The position numbers and the translations under genes were made by a program. Below, in pieces: positions 41,158 to 49,905 of a DNA stretch of 64,000 nt. This DNA is from Xanthobacteraceae bacterium. GTDB lineage: Bacteria; Pseudomonadota; Alphaproteobacteria; Rhizobiales; Xanthobacteraceae. How positions within the stretch are numbered: position 1 is the stretch's first letter; the number at the start of each line of letters is the position of its first letter. Location of the stretch: assembly GCA_019635635.1 (NCBI GenBank), contig JAHBZB010000001.1, forward strand, positions 434,001 to 498,000, written 5' to 3'. The notes beneath the pieces were generated by a model, which saw only the letters and a list, made by a program, of their open reading frames with translations, had not been told where the DNA came from and did no database searches.

Positions 41158-41246
41158 GGAGGGAGCCGGAGGCGATGTTCGTTTCCGGCTTCGGGCGCCA
41201 AATTTGGGCCCAGCCACAAAGTCGCTTGAACGAGGACTTTGCACCG
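41158..41246 (+). promoter_or_regulatory. ROSE-like RNA thermometer in the hsp20 leader
   Basis: The 5' leader folds into two visible stems. The first pairs AGCCGGA (41164) with TCCGGCT (41184). The last, at 41218-41240, pairs AAAGTC with GACTTT and CT with AG around loop TGAACG, leaving one bulged G (41224). This pairs TC(G)CT with the Shine-Dalgarno AGGA (41233-41236), the arrangement that defines ROSE thermometers of Rhizobiales small heat-shock genes (UYGCU facing AGGA with a bulged G). The ribosome binding site would be masked at low temperature. Confidence 0.72.
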
Positions 41247-41681
41247 ATGTCGCGTATTCAATCCCTTTCGTCGCCGTTCCTGCTCGGCTTCGACCAGATC
41301 GAGCGTGCGCTCGACCGGGTCTCGAAGGCGGCGGACGGCTATCCGCCCTACAACATCGAGAGGTTGCGCGCGGCAGAAGGCAAACCCGAACGGCTTCGGA
41401 TCACGCTCGCGGTCGCGGGATTCTCGCGTGAGGATCTCGACATCACCGTCGAGCAGAAGGAACTCACGATCCGCGGCAGGCAGCGGGACGATTCCGGGAG
41501 CCGCGAATATCTCCACCGTGGAATCGCAGCGCGGCAGTTTCAGCGCACTTTCGTCCTTGCCGACGGAATCGAAGTGGTCGGTGCGGACCTGCGCGACGGA
41601 CTCCTGTCCGTCGATCTGGAGCAGCCCGAAAGGATGAGCCAGGTACGCCGGGTCGATATCTCGAGCGGCGGCGCGAAGTAA
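41247..41681 (+). CDS. Small heat shock protein Hsp20
   Basis: Alpha-crystallin-type chaperone that holds unfolding proteins. The ATG at 41247 gives 144 residues starting MSRIQSLSSPFLLGFDQIERALD, the usual rhizobial class A Hsp20 N-terminus; the ORF running back through tRNA-Ala is artefactual. The alpha-crystallin domain covers about residues 35-135, with YPPYNIERL at its front, VAGFSREDLDITVEQKELTI, and GLLSVDLEQPER where most relatives read G-L-L-x-I-D-L. Expression appears doubly heat-controlled by an RpoH promoter and a ROSE-like leader. A DUF1150 gene follows 17 bp downstream, as often in Rhizobiales. Confidence 0.95.
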   Translation: MSRIQSLSSPFLLGFDQIERALDRVSKAADGYPPYNIERLRAAEGKPERLRITLAVAGFSREDLDITVEQKELTIRGRQRDDSGSREYLHRGIAARQFQRTFVLADGIEVVGADLRDGLLSVDLEQPERMSQVRRVDISSGGAK

Positions 41682-41698
41682 GGAAGGAGTATCGAAAA

Positions 41699-41953
41699 AT
41701 GACCAATCACACCGAACTGACGCTCACTCCTGAAGCCTTCGCCGTGCTCGGCGGCGGACAGGTCGCCTATGTGCGCGAAATCAAACCGGAAGAAGTGAAG
41801 ACGCTATTTCCCCAGGCGCCGCAGATGGCGCCGGGCATGAAGCTGTTCTCGCTGCACGCCGCAGACGGCACGCCGATCGTCGTGACCGACAGCCGCGAAG
41901 CCGCGATCGCGAATGCGCGCGAGCACGAACTCGACATGGTCAGCGTTCACTAA
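41699..41953 (+). CDS. DUF1150 family protein
   Basis: Small 84-residue protein. The LTPEAFAVLGGGQVAYVREI N-terminus and the end VTDSREAAIANAREHELDMVSVH are characteristic of DUF1150, which is nearly always next to an hsp20 gene in alphaproteobacteria. The start has AAGGAGT seven bases upstream. It has no membrane segment or cysteines. It is probably co-transcribed with hsp20 and so heat induced (inference). Function is unknown. Confidence 0.88.
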   Translation: MTNHTELTLTPEAFAVLGGGQVAYVREIKPEEVKTLFPQAPQMAPGMKLFSLHAADGTPIVVTDSREAAIANAREHELDMVSVH

Positions 41954-41966
41954 AGACGAGACAGCG

Positions 41967-41991
41967 CGCCGCCTGTGACGATCAGGCGGCG
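41967..41991. terminator. Hairpin between convergent DUF1150 gene and ptsN
   Basis: Nine-base perfect stem CGCCGCCTG / CAGGCGGCG with a 7-base loop. It overlaps the ptsN stop. There is no U-tract in either direction, so termination may depend on Rho or the hairpin alone. Confidence 0.45.
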
Positions 41992-42446
41992 TCGCTTGCG
42001 GCAGTCGCCGTAAGCAACCTGTAAGCTGCGCCGGCGTCACGCGCGCCGCGCAGCTTTTTTGCGACCTCGGGGTCGCGAAGCAGGCGCGCGATGCGCGCAA
42101 GCGCTTTCAAATGGTCCGCGCCCGCGGCTTCGGGCGCGAGCAGCAGAAAAATCAGATCGACCGGTTCGCCGTCGAGCGACTCGAAATCGACCGGCGTGTC
42201 GAGCCGTGCGAACAGGCCGACGATCTTTTCGAGCTTCGGCAACTTGCCATGCGGAATCGCGACGCCGCCGCCGACGCCGGTCGAGCCAAGCCGCTCGCGG
42301 CGCAGTAGCGTCTCGAAAATTTCCCGCTCGTCGTGACCAGTCAGGTTTGCTGCCTGCGCAGACAATTCCTGTATCGCCTGTTTCTTGCTGGTGACGGCGA
42401 GCGAGGGGAAGACCGCATTCGGTGCGAGCAAATCGCTAAGCGGCAT
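41982..42446 (-). CDS. ptsN: PTS IIA-like nitrogen regulatory protein PtsN (EIIA-Ntr)
   Basis: Phospho-acceptor protein of the nitrogen PTS, receiving phosphate from PtsO (NPr). It has 154 residues. The phosphorylated histidine is in VAIPHGKLPKL (about residue 66). The N-terminus begins MPLSDLLAPNAVFPSL, typical of the family. It is in the usual neighbourhood of rpoN, but the hibernation factor gene normally between them is absent; a 205-bp gap with a strong promoter replaces it. Confidence 0.94.
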   Translation of the reverse strand: MPLSDLLAPNAVFPSLAVTSKKQAIQELSAQAANLTGHDEREIFETLLRRERLGSTGVGGGVAIPHGKLPKLEKIVGLFARLDTPVDFESLDGEPVDLIFLLLAPEAAGADHLKALARIARLLRDPEVAKKLRGARDAGAAYRLLTATAASDAA

Positions 42447-42526
42447 GGCCTCTGATCCGTTATTCCGGTTCCAAAGTCGCGCTCGCGATTTCGTTGCGGC
42501 GCGTCCCGGGGGGACCGAACGGCGCG

Positions 42527-42555
42527 GGTATAGGGGCGGCTTGCCGCGCGGTCAA
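42527..42555 (-). promoter_or_regulatory. Sigma70-type promoter of ptsN
   Basis: On the minus strand TTGACC and TATACC are separated by exactly 17 bases, 81-109 bases upstream of the ptsN ATG. It indicates that ptsN is transcribed apart from rpoN. Confidence 0.7.
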
Positions 42556-42651
42556 CGCCCCTTTTCCGTGGATTGCGCGAAAAATTACGGATCGCAATCC
42601 TGCGCAAGGCGTGGGCGCAACAGAAGTTAATTTGGAGGCACACTAAAGAAA

Positions 42652-44208
42652 TCAGCCCGCGATCGGGCCCGCGCGCTTCTCGCGGCGGCGCTGCACCGAA
42701 GATGGAATGCGGAGCGCTTCACGGTATTTCGCGACCGTGCGGCGTGCGATATCGATGCCGGCATCCTTCAGCTTGGTCACGATGGTGTCGTCGGAGAGAA
42801 TGTCGTCGGGACTTTCCTCGTCGATCAGCCGCTTGATGCGGTCGCGCACCGCTTCAGAAGAATGCGCCTCGCCGCCCTCGGAAGAGGCGATCGAAGACGA
42901 GAAAAAATACTTCAGTTCGAAAATTCCGCGCGGTGTCGCCATGTATTTGTTCGCGGTGACGCGCGACACGGTCGATTCGTGCATCTCGATCGCGTCGGCG
43001 ACCATGCGCAGATTGAGCGGCCGCAGATGCTGCACGCCGTGGACGAGGAACGCATCCTGCTGGCGCACGATCTCGGTCGCGACCTTGAGAATCGTGCGGG
43101 CGCGCTGGTCGAGCGAGCGTGTAAGCCAGGTCGCGGTCTGCATGCATTCGGTAAGAAACGCCTTCTCCTTGTCGGAGATCGGGCCTTTGCTGACGCGCGA
43201 ATAGTAAACCTGATTCACCAGCACGCGCGGCAGCGTGTCGGAGTTCAGTTCCACGTTCCAGCCGCCGTCGGAAGCGGCCCGCACGAAAACGTCCGGCACG
43301 ATCGGCTGCACCACGCCGCCGCCGAAAGCGAGGCCCGGCTTCGGATTGAGCCGGCGCAGTTCGGCGACCATGTCGGCAAGATCTTCTTCATCGACATTGC
43401 AAAGCCTACGCAGGCCCGCGAAATCGCGCTTGGCAAGCAAATCCAGATTGTCGATCAGAGTCTTCATCGCCGGGTCGAGCCGGTCGCGCTCGCGCAACTG
43501 GATCGCGAGACACTCCGCCAGATCGCGGGCGCCGATGCCGGGCGGATCGAAGGTCTGGATTTCCGCGAGCACCGATTCGATTTCGCCTTTCGGCGCGCCG
43601 AGTTTTTCGGAAATGCTTTCGAGATCGCCGCGCAGATAACCGGCTTCGTCGATCGAATCGATCAGATGCTGGCCGATCATGCGGCGCACGGGATCGAAGA
43701 TGGTGAGCGAAAGCTGCCGCGAGAGATGATCGGGCAGCGTTACTTCCGCCGAGACGAATGCTTCGAGATTGTAGTCGTCGTCGGGGCGGCCGCCGGAACC
43801 GACGCTTGCCCATTCGGAATAAGCGGCGGGCTCCTGAGTGGCTGGCGTCGCTTCGGAAGGTGCGGACGGCGCGTCATCGGGAAATACGTTTTCGAGATTG
43901 GTGCCGAGCTGCTCTTCCATCGCCGCGCGGCTTTCGTAACGGTCTTCCATCCAGTCGTCGTTGGATGAAGACGGTTCGCCGCCTTCGGCAAACTCTTCCG
44001 TCTGCACTTGGATGTCCTGCGCGCTGTCGCCGCGCTCGGGTTCGGGACCGTCCTCGCGTTCGAGCAGCGGATTGCGTTCCAGTTCGGCCTCGACGAAGGC
44101 GACCAGATCGAGATTGGAAAGCTGCAAGAGCTTGATCGCCTGCATCAACTGCGGCGTCATCACGAGCCCCTGGCTCGTGCGCATCTCGAGTTTCTGCGAG
44201 ATCGCCAT
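42652..44208 (-). CDS. rpoN: RNA polymerase sigma-54 factor
   Basis: Alternative sigma factor that requires AAA+ activators. It has 518 residues from ATG 44208. Region I starts QKLEMRTSQGLVMTPQLMQAIKLLQLSN, region II is an acidic linker (QTEEFAEGG, DDWMEDRYES), and the core-binding region contains FDPPGIGARDLAECL. The helix-turn-helix segment HESTVSRVTANKYMATPRGIFELKYFF is followed by the exact RpoN box ARRTVAKYRE near the end. The start codon overlaps the lptB stop (TAATG), so it is coupled to lptB, a common arrangement. Confidence 0.97.
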   Translation of the reverse strand: MAISQKLEMRTSQGLVMTPQLMQAIKLLQLSNLDLVAFVEAELERNPLLEREDGPEPERGDSAQDIQVQTEEFAEGGEPSSSNDDWMEDRYESRAAMEEQLGTNLENVFPDDAPSAPSEATPATQEPAAYSEWASVGSGGRPDDDYNLEAFVSAEVTLPDHLSRQLSLTIFDPVRRMIGQHLIDSIDEAGYLRGDLESISEKLGAPKGEIESVLAEIQTFDPPGIGARDLAECLAIQLRERDRLDPAMKTLIDNLDLLAKRDFAGLRRLCNVDEEDLADMVAELRRLNPKPGLAFGGGVVQPIVPDVFVRAASDGGWNVELNSDTLPRVLVNQVYYSRVSKGPISDKEKAFLTECMQTATWLTRSLDQRARTILKVATEIVRQQDAFLVHGVQHLRPLNLRMVADAIEMHESTVSRVTANKYMATPRGIFELKYFFSSSIASSEGGEAHSSEAVRDRIKRLIDEESPDDILSDDTIVTKLKDAGIDIARRTVAKYREALRIPSSVQRRREKRAGPIAG

Positions 44209-45347
44209 TAGAGCCGGAACTCCTCGCCGAGATAGAGCCGGCGCACCTCTTCGCTCTCGACGATTTCCTCGGGCGTGCCTTCCATCAGCACCGAACCGGA
44301 ATGGATGATGTAGGCGCGGTCGACGAGGCCGAGCGTTTCGCGCACGTTGTGATCGGTAATCAGTACGCCGATGCCGCGCTGCGTAAGATGGCGCACCAGC
44401 GCGCGGATGTCGCCGACCGCGATCGGGTCGATGCCTGCGAAAGGTTCGTCGAGCAGCATGTAATGCGGATTGGTCGCAAGCGCGCGCGCGATTTCCACGC
44501 GGCGGCGTTCGCCGCCGGAAAGCGCGATCGAAGGCGATTTGCGGATATGCTGGATCGAGAACTCGTCGAGCAGTTCTTCGAGCCGCTGCCTGCGGCGGCG
44601 CTTGTCGGGTTCGACGACCTCGAGCACCGCCAAGAGATTGTTCTCGACGTTCAGCCCGCGGAAGATCGAGGCTTCCTGCGGCAGGTAGCCGATGCCGAGG
44701 CGCGCGCGGCGATACATCGGCAGCTTCGTGACGTCGTGACCATCGAGCGAGATATGCCCGGCGTCGGGTTCGACGAGGCCCGTCACCATGTAGAAGCAGG
44801 TGGTTTTGCCTGCACCGTTCGGCCCGAGAATGCCCACCGCCTCGCCGCGCATGACGTCGATCGATACGTCGTTGACGACGCGGCGGCCGCCGTAGTTTTT
44901 CTGGAGACCGTCGGCAGCGAGGATGCCCTCGCGCGGCACGGGCACATGCGGGGGATGCGCACGCGGGCGCGCGCGACTTTCGTCGTGCGCGGCGCCCCGC
45001 AAACGCTGTTCGAGATTGAAGCCGTTCGCGAGCGGTTGCTGCGCGGGCGCGCGCGGAGGCGCGCGCAGTTCGTCGGCCGGCGGCCGCCAGGTCTGGGCGG
45101 GACGCGCGCGGGGCGCTTCCTGCTGCAAGGGGTGCGGGCGCGGCTCCGGCACCGGCCGCGGCTGTGCCTGCGGTTGCGGCTGGCGCTGTTCGCGCGGGGC
45201 GGGTTGCTGCGGGCGCTCGGCTACCTGACGCGGCTGCATCCCGCGCTGGCGCTCCGGCGCATCGAGACGCCATTGGTCGGCCAGCGCGGGCTTGTCGCGC
45301 TTGTCCTTGTTGCCAGACCGGAACCAGGGGACTTTCAGCGTCCTCAC
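44208..45347 (-). CDS. lptB: LPS export ABC transporter ATPase LptB with long N-terminal extension
   Basis: ATPase that drives LPS transport with LptFG. The ABC part spans about residues 135-379: Walker [11 protein letters not shown]-loop GYLPQEAS, signature [15 protein letters not shown], Walker [13 protein letters not shown], switch His in ITDHNVRET. The first 130 residues are an unusual Pro/Gln/Arg-rich low-complexity region ([19 protein letters not shown]). The start is uncertain: I favour GTG 45347, whose product begins [18 protein letters not shown]; a TTG at 45440 lacks a ribosome binding site. It follows lptA and overlaps rpoN by one base. Confidence 0.92.
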   Translation of the reverse strand: MRTLKVPWFRSGNKDKRDKPALADQWRLDAPERQRGMQPRQVAERPQQPAPREQRQPQPQAQPRPVPEPRPHPLQQEAPRARPAQTWRPPADELRAPPRAPAQQPLANGFNLEQRLRGAAHDESRARPRAHPPHVPVPREGILAADGLQKNYGGRRVVNDVSIDVMRGEAVGILGPNGAGKTTCFYMVTGLVEPDAGHISLDGHDVTKLPMYRRARLGIGYLPQEASIFRGLNVENNLLAVLEVVEPDKRRRRQRLEELLDEFSIQHIRKSPSIALSGGERRRVEIARALATNPHYMLLDEPFAGIDPIAVGDIRALVRHLTQRGIGVLITDHNVRETLGLVDRAYIIHSGSVLMEGTPEEIVESEEVRRLYLGEEFRL

Positions 45348-45522
45348 TCCATTCCCAATAACCGCATCGGAAAATCGACGGCGGATATCCGCCTTGCGGG
45401 AAAATCGAATCGGACTTGGCGGGTATTCGGGCCACGCCAAGGCCGAATTCGTACGGAATGAGAGTTAGGTAGCCCGTTCGCAGGCTTGAAGCAAATTAAC
45501 CAAGCAAAACCGGGGCCAATTC

Positions 45523-46215
45523 TCAGTTGGCAGGTGGCTGTTTTTTACGCGGAGGCCGGTTTTTGCCGTCCGGCCCTTCCTTCTTGTCCATCGAGCTCGG
45601 CACGAAGACGCCCTTCACGCGCGACACGCCTTGCTGCTTCGGTCCATCGAGCCGCGAGGTGCCATCGGTGAGATTCACGACCAGCTTCTCGCCGTGCATC
45701 ACGTTCTGCCCCTGCGTGATGACGACATTGCCGTCGAGCGTAACCATGTTGGTCGCCATCTCGAACACGCCCTTGTCGCCGACCGCCTTCTGGTCCTTGG
45801 CGGTCACGATCACGCCGCCGATCGCAACCAGCCGTTTGATCTTCTGCGCAGACTCGTTCTTCTGCTGGGTCTTGGTCGCAGGCACCTTCTGGCGCGGGTC
45901 CGCGCCGAGCGCGTTGCCTTCATAGAACACGTGCAGTTCCTTGCAGCGCATCGTGGTGTCGCCCTGCACAACCACGACATTGCCGGTGAAAACCGCAACC
46001 TTGTCCTTGTCCTTCACCTCGAGGTAGTTCGCCTCGATCTTGACCGGGTCCTTGCGGTTGCGCGTGAAGCCCTGAAACGCGCTCGGCAGCGGCGCGTTGT
46101 TCGCCGCCGGCTGCTGTTGCGCGAGCGAGAGCGTAGTCCCGACGCCGCCGAGAAGTACCGCGGAGAGCAAGGCGGCGAGCAGCCGCGACCCGATATTCGC
46201 GCCGACGGATTTCAT
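45523..46215 (-). CDS. lptA: LPS transport periplasmic protein LptA
   Basis: Periplasmic bridge protein of the Lpt pathway (OstA domain). It has 230 residues with a signal peptide of about 32 (RLLAALLSAVLLGGVGTTLSLA). The beta-jellyroll covers about residues 58-200, with repeated strands such as VAVFTGNVVVVQGDTTMRCKEL and VTLDGNVVITQGQNVMHGEKL. The last 25 residues are lysine- and proline-rich. Its ATG overlaps the lptC stop (ATGA), so they are coupled. The gap to lptB is about 175 bp. Confidence 0.93.
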   Translation of the reverse strand: MKSVGANIGSRLLAALLSAVLLGGVGTTLSLAQQQPAANNAPLPSAFQGFTRNRKDPVKIEANYLEVKDKDKVAVFTGNVVVVQGDTTMRCKELHVFYEGNALGADPRQKVPATKTQQKNESAQKIKRLVAIGGVIVTAKDQKAVGDKGVFEMATNMVTLDGNVVITQGQNVMHGEKLVVNLTDGTSRLDGPKQQGVSRVKGVFVPSSMDKKEGPDGKNRPPRKKQPPAN

Positions 46216-46922
46216 TCCTGCGCCTCGTCTTTCGCGGGCGGCAGCTTCATGAACATCGTGATGCCGCCCTCGAACACCGCACGCGCGCCGTTGTCGAAGA
46301 TTTCCATCCTATCCGCGCGCAGCGAACCGTTGTTGAAGGTAATGTCCACGGGATTCGTCGTGACGACATGGCCGCGCTTCACTTCGATCATGGCGTCCTG
46401 CAATTTGCCTTCATAGCCCGCGGTCGAGCGGATCACGACGCCTTCGGTGAGTTGCACGAAGTCGGCTTTCGCGTCGTAGACGCCCTTGGTCGCGATCAGT
46501 TCGGTCCTGCCGTTATTGGTCAGCGTGAAGTTCGCCTTGATGCCTTGCAGTTCGATCACGTTCATTTTCGTGAGGTCCTGCGCCGCGGCGTCGGCAGTGA
46601 TGCTGTAGCCGCGCCCGTCCTTGGTGAAACCCGAGAGCTTCGGCGCATCCATCACGAGCTTGTTGTCCTTGATCGAGAGCTTCAGCACGTCGAGCGGAAA
46701 GTCGCGCACGATGCGGAACGGATCGAGCCAGGCAATCACGCCGGCGAGCAACAGAATGACGAGAACGATGATGGGCAGCACGCGGCGCAGGAAGCGCACG
46801 CGCGAGGAGTGGCGGACGGCGGCGCCATAGCCGTGCATCCGCGGATCGGGCGCCTGCCGCCGCGGGTTTCTGCCGGCTGCGCGGGCATGCTCCGGCCGGC
46901 GCGAATAAGCGTGGTCACTCAT
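46212..46922 (-). CDS. lptC: LPS export protein LptC
   Basis: Inner-membrane-anchored periplasmic protein that passes LPS from LptFG to LptA. From ATG 46922 it has 236 residues. A basic N-terminal tail of about 42 residues is followed by one membrane helix (FLRRVLPIIVLVILLLAGVIAWL, about 43-65) and the OstA-type beta domain, with MDAPKLSGFTKDGRGYSITA and VDITFNNGSLRADRMEIFDNG. An upstream in-frame start at 46958 adds 12 residues and is less likely. It is the first gene of the lptC-lptA-lptB-rpoN group. Confidence 0.92.
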   Translation of the reverse strand: MSDHAYSRRPEHARAAGRNPRRQAPDPRMHGYGAAVRHSSRVRFLRRVLPIIVLVILLLAGVIAWLDPFRIVRDFPLDVLKLSIKDNKLVMDAPKLSGFTKDGRGYSITADAAAQDLTKMNVIELQGIKANFTLTNNGRTELIATKGVYDAKADFVQLTEGVVIRSTAGYEGKLQDAMIEVKRGHVVTTNPVDITFNNGSLRADRMEIFDNGARAVFEGGITMFMKLPPAKDEAQE

Positions 46923-46982
46923 GGGTTTCCGCAGGTCTATTCCCGGCAATTGCGGCATTCGAACGGCCCGCGCCGCGGGCGC

Positions 46983-47597
46983 TCAGGAATGGGCGAAAAT
47001 GTCTTCCTCGGCCCAGCCGCCGAGGTCGAGCGCGACCCGGGTCGGCAGGAACGAAAAGCAGGCTTCCGCCAGCGCTGCGCGGCCTTCGCGGGCCAGCATC
47101 TGGTCGAGGCGCTGCCGGATCTCATGCAGATAGAGCACATCGGAGGCGGCATAGGCGACCTGGGCTTCGGAAAGCTGGGCCGCGCCCCAGTCGGAACTCT
47201 GCTGCTGCTTCGACATGTCGATGTTGAGCAACTCGCGCGCCAGATCCTTGAGGCCGTGGCGGTCGGTGTAAGTACGGGTCAGGCGCGAGGCGATTTTGGT
47301 GCAATAGACCGGCTGCGGCATGACGCCGAGATTTTTGTAGAGCACCGCGAGATCGAAGCGCGCGAAGTGGAAGATTTTCGTCTTCGCGGGATCGGCGAGC
47401 AGCTTCGCGATATTCGGCGCGCTGTGCTTGCCTGCGGGAATCTGCACGACGTCGGCGGTGCCGTCGCCCGGCGAGAGCTGCACCACGCAGAGGCGGTCGC
47501 GGCTCGGATTGAGGCCCAGCGTCTCGGTGTCGATCGCGACCGCGCCGCTGTAGCGCGAAAGGTCCGGCAGATCGCCCCGGTGTAGTCTGACCGTCAT
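46983..47597 (-). CDS. Ribonuclease D-like 3'-5' exonuclease
   Basis: DEDDy exonuclease of 204 residues. The four acidic residues are in AIDTETLGL (Asp and Glu), FHFARFDLAVL (Asp) and YAASDVLYL (Asp, with the Tyr of the DEDDy class). It contains only the catalytic domain; the HRDC domains of E. coli RNase D (about 375 residues) are absent, as in many alphaproteobacteria. It lies upstream of lptC on the same strand, 60 bp away. Targets may be tRNA 3' ends or other structured RNAs. Confidence 0.92.
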   Translation of the reverse strand: MTVRLHRGDLPDLSRYSGAVAIDTETLGLNPSRDRLCVVQLSPGDGTADVVQIPAGKHSAPNIAKLLADPAKTKIFHFARFDLAVLYKNLGVMPQPVYCTKIASRLTRTYTDRHGLKDLARELLNIDMSKQQQSSDWGAAQLSEAQVAYAASDVLYLHEIRQRLDQMLAREGRAALAEACFSFLPTRVALDLGGWAEEDIFAHS

Positions 47598-47717
47598 GCT
47601 GAAAGTCCCGCGTCCCGCTTAAAGAGCGGCGGAACATACCATTTCACGCTACGCAAAAAGATTAACGCTGCGATTTCCGGCGCGGTCCGCCCGATTGCGG
47701 TGCCAACAGCGAGCCGA

Positions 47718-47802
<85 letters not shown>

Positions 47803-47827
47803 AGGTCGCGCGGCCTTTAAGCGGCGC

Positions 47828-47857
47828 TAGGTAGGGCTAGGGCTCAAGCCTTGTCAA
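47828..47857 (-). promoter_or_regulatory. Possible promoter of tRNA-Leu
   Basis: On the minus strand a perfect -35 TTGACA is followed after 18 bases by TACCTA. It lies 26-55 bases upstream of the tRNA. Confidence 0.45.
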
Positions 47858-47951
47858 TCGACGGAAAGTGCAGCGGCGATCCGCACTTTGACGGCGAAAA
47901 ACCGATCTTGTAACGCTCGTTGAAGCAAGGCTTTCCCAGCGAGTTTCATCC

Positions 47952-48920
47952 ATGGCGCAGATTCCGTCCGACCGTCTGGTCACGATTTACGGCGGTTCCG
48001 GCTTTGTCGGACGGCACCTCGTGCGTGCGCTGGCCAAGCGCGGCTGGCGCATCCGCGTCGCCGTGCGCCGCCCCGATCTCGCGGGGCACCTCCAGCCGCT
48101 CGGCGTGGTCGGCCAGATCCAGCCGGTGCAGGCGAACTTGCGCTATCCGGATTCGGTCGCGCGCACGGCCGAAGGCGCCTCGGCAATCGTAAACCTCGTC
48201 GGCATTCTTTATGAGAGCGGCGCGCAGACCTTCGACGCGGTGCAGGCCGAGGGTGCGGCTTCCGTTGCGAAGGCCGCGAAAGCCGAAGGCGCGCGGCTCG
48301 TGCAGATGTCGGCAATCGGCGCGGACAAGGATTCGGCGTCGGGCTACGGCCGCTCAAAGGCGCTCGGCGAAGCGGCTGTCTTCGCGGCCAAACGCGATGC
48401 AATCGTAATGCGCCCCTCGATCATATTCGGGCCGGAAGACGATTTCTTCAACCGCTTCGCGTCTCTCGCGCGCATTTCTCCGTTCCTGCCATTGATCGGC
48501 GGCGGGGAAACGAAATTCCAGCCGGTGTTCGTCGGTGATGTAGCCGAAGCGCTCGCGAAAGCCGTCGAAGGCGAAGCCAAGGGCGGCGAGATCTACGAGC
48601 TCGGCGGTCCTGAGGTAAAAAGCTTCCGCGCGTTGATGGAACTGACGCTTCAGGAAATCGGACGCAAACGCATCTTGCTGCCGCTGCCGTTCGCACTCGC
48701 GCGGCTGCAAGCCTTCTTCATGGAATTGCTGCCGAAGCCGATGCTGACGCGCGATCAGGTGACGATGCTGCAAACCGACAACGTCGTGTCGGATGAAGCT
48801 GCGCGCGCGAACCGCACCCTCGAAGGCCTCGGCATCAATCTGACCGCGATGCGCGCGATTTTGCCGAGCTATCTCTGGCGCTATCGCAAGGCGGGCCAGT
48901 TCACGAAAGCCGCGACCTGA
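47952..48920 (+). CDS. Complex I NDUFA9-subunit-like NAD(P)-binding protein
   Basis: Atypical short-chain dehydrogenase/reductase of 322 residues. The N-terminal Rossmann motif is IYGGSGFVGRHLVRAL (about residues 12-27). VNLVGILYESGAQTF and VMRPSIIFGPEDDFFNRFA are typical of the NDUFA9 group that, in alphaproteobacteria, co-purifies with or assembles respiratory complex I. A YxxxK pair may be present as YGRSK. It ends four bases before convergent uppP. It follows tRNA-Leu on the opposite strand. Confidence 0.9.
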   Translation: MAQIPSDRLVTIYGGSGFVGRHLVRALAKRGWRIRVAVRRPDLAGHLQPLGVVGQIQPVQANLRYPDSVARTAEGASAIVNLVGILYESGAQTFDAVQAEGAASVAKAAKAEGARLVQMSAIGADKDSASGYGRSKALGEAAVFAAKRDAIVMRPSIIFGPEDDFFNRFASLARISPFLPLIGGGETKFQPVFVGDVAEALAKAVEGEAKGGEIYELGGPEVKSFRALMELTLQEIGRKRILLPLPFALARLQAFFMELLPKPMLTRDQVTMLQTDNVVSDEAARANRTLEGLGINLTAMRAILPSYLWRYRKAGQFTKAAT

Positions 48921-48923
48921 ACT

Positions 48924-49730
48924 TTATCGCGTGAGATAAAGCCCGAGCAGCGCGGCAGAGCCGACGACGATCCGCCACCAGCCGAAAATCGCAAAGCCGT
49001 TTCGCGACACGAAATCGAGCAGCGCGCGCACGACCAGAAGTGCCGAGCAGAACGCGGCGACGAAACCGATGACGACAAGCACGCCGTCGTCCATTGTCAG
49101 GTTCTTGTAGTTCTTCGCGAGATCGAACACGAAAGCGCCAAGCATCGTCGGCATTGCGAGAAAGAACGAAAATTCCGCGGCCGCGCGGCGGTCCAAGCCA
49201 AGCAGAAGCGCGCCGACGATGGTCGAGCCCGAACGCGAGACACCGGGGATCAGCGCAAGACATTGAAAGAGACCGATGCCGAGCGCGGTCATCGGCGGCA
49301 GTGCCATCGCGTTATCGTATCTCGGCTTGAAGGCGATCCTGTCGACGAGAATCAAAATCACGCCGCCGACGATGAGCGCGATCGCAATCAGCATGGGGCT
49401 CGCGAACAGCACCGTCTTGATGAAGTTGTGCAGGAGCGCACCCAGGATTGCCGCCGGGATGAAGGCGAGAATGATTCCGAGCGCGAAGCGCCGCGCCGCC
49501 GGATCATACGGAAGCGCGAAGGCGACCTTCGCGAGCCGCGTGAAATAGACCACCACGATGCCGAGGATCGCGCCGAGTTGCACCAGCACCTCGAACGTCT
49601 TTCCCGAGGTGTCGAACTTCAGAAAGTGCGTCGCGAGCAGCAGATGCCCGGTGGAAGAGACCGGGATGAATTCGGTGCCGCCTTCGAGGATTCCCAATAG
49701 CAGCGCTTCGAGCATTTTGCCGAGGGTCAT
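48924..49730 (-). CDS. uppP: Undecaprenyl-diphosphatase UppP (BacA)
   Basis: Membrane phosphatase recycling the lipid carrier for peptidoglycan and polysaccharide export. It has 268 residues with about eight hydrophobic helices. Catalytic motifs are the ExxxE in [15 protein letters not shown] at the N-terminus and [14 protein letters not shown] in the middle. The start ATG is preceded by CGGAA on the minus strand. It may serve together with MurU and AmgK in wall metabolism, though these are distant in the window. Confidence 0.96.
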   Translation of the reverse strand: MTLGKMLEALLLGILEGGTEFIPVSSTGHLLLATHFLKFDTSGKTFEVLVQLGAILGIVVVYFTRLAKVAFALPYDPAARRFALGIILAFIPAAILGALLHNFIKTVLFASPMLIAIALIVGGVILILVDRIAFKPRYDNAMALPPMTALGIGLFQCLALIPGVSRSGSTIVGALLLGLDRRAAAEFSFFLAMPTMLGAFVFDLAKNYKNLTMDDGVLVVIGFVAAFCSALLVVRALLDFVSRNGFAIFGWWRIVVGSAALLGLYLTR

Positions 49731-49905
49731 GATTTTCCGTTCCGGAAGGCTTCGATTGGGCGTCGCTCTTAATCTGCTTCGGGGGCGGCAGCAAAGCGGC
49801 CGTCAAATCTTTGCCCGCTTCACACGGTTTTTACGCGATGGATGCGGGCGGAATGCCCGCAATGATTAAGAAAATTAAGGAAGTTCGGGCAGGAATGCCC
49901 TCGCA

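Noticed and set aside
44209-45435. Open frame continuing rpoN upstream across lptB
   Set aside because: It is the alternate frame over lptB with no sigma-54 homology. rpoN region I begins right at ATG 44208.
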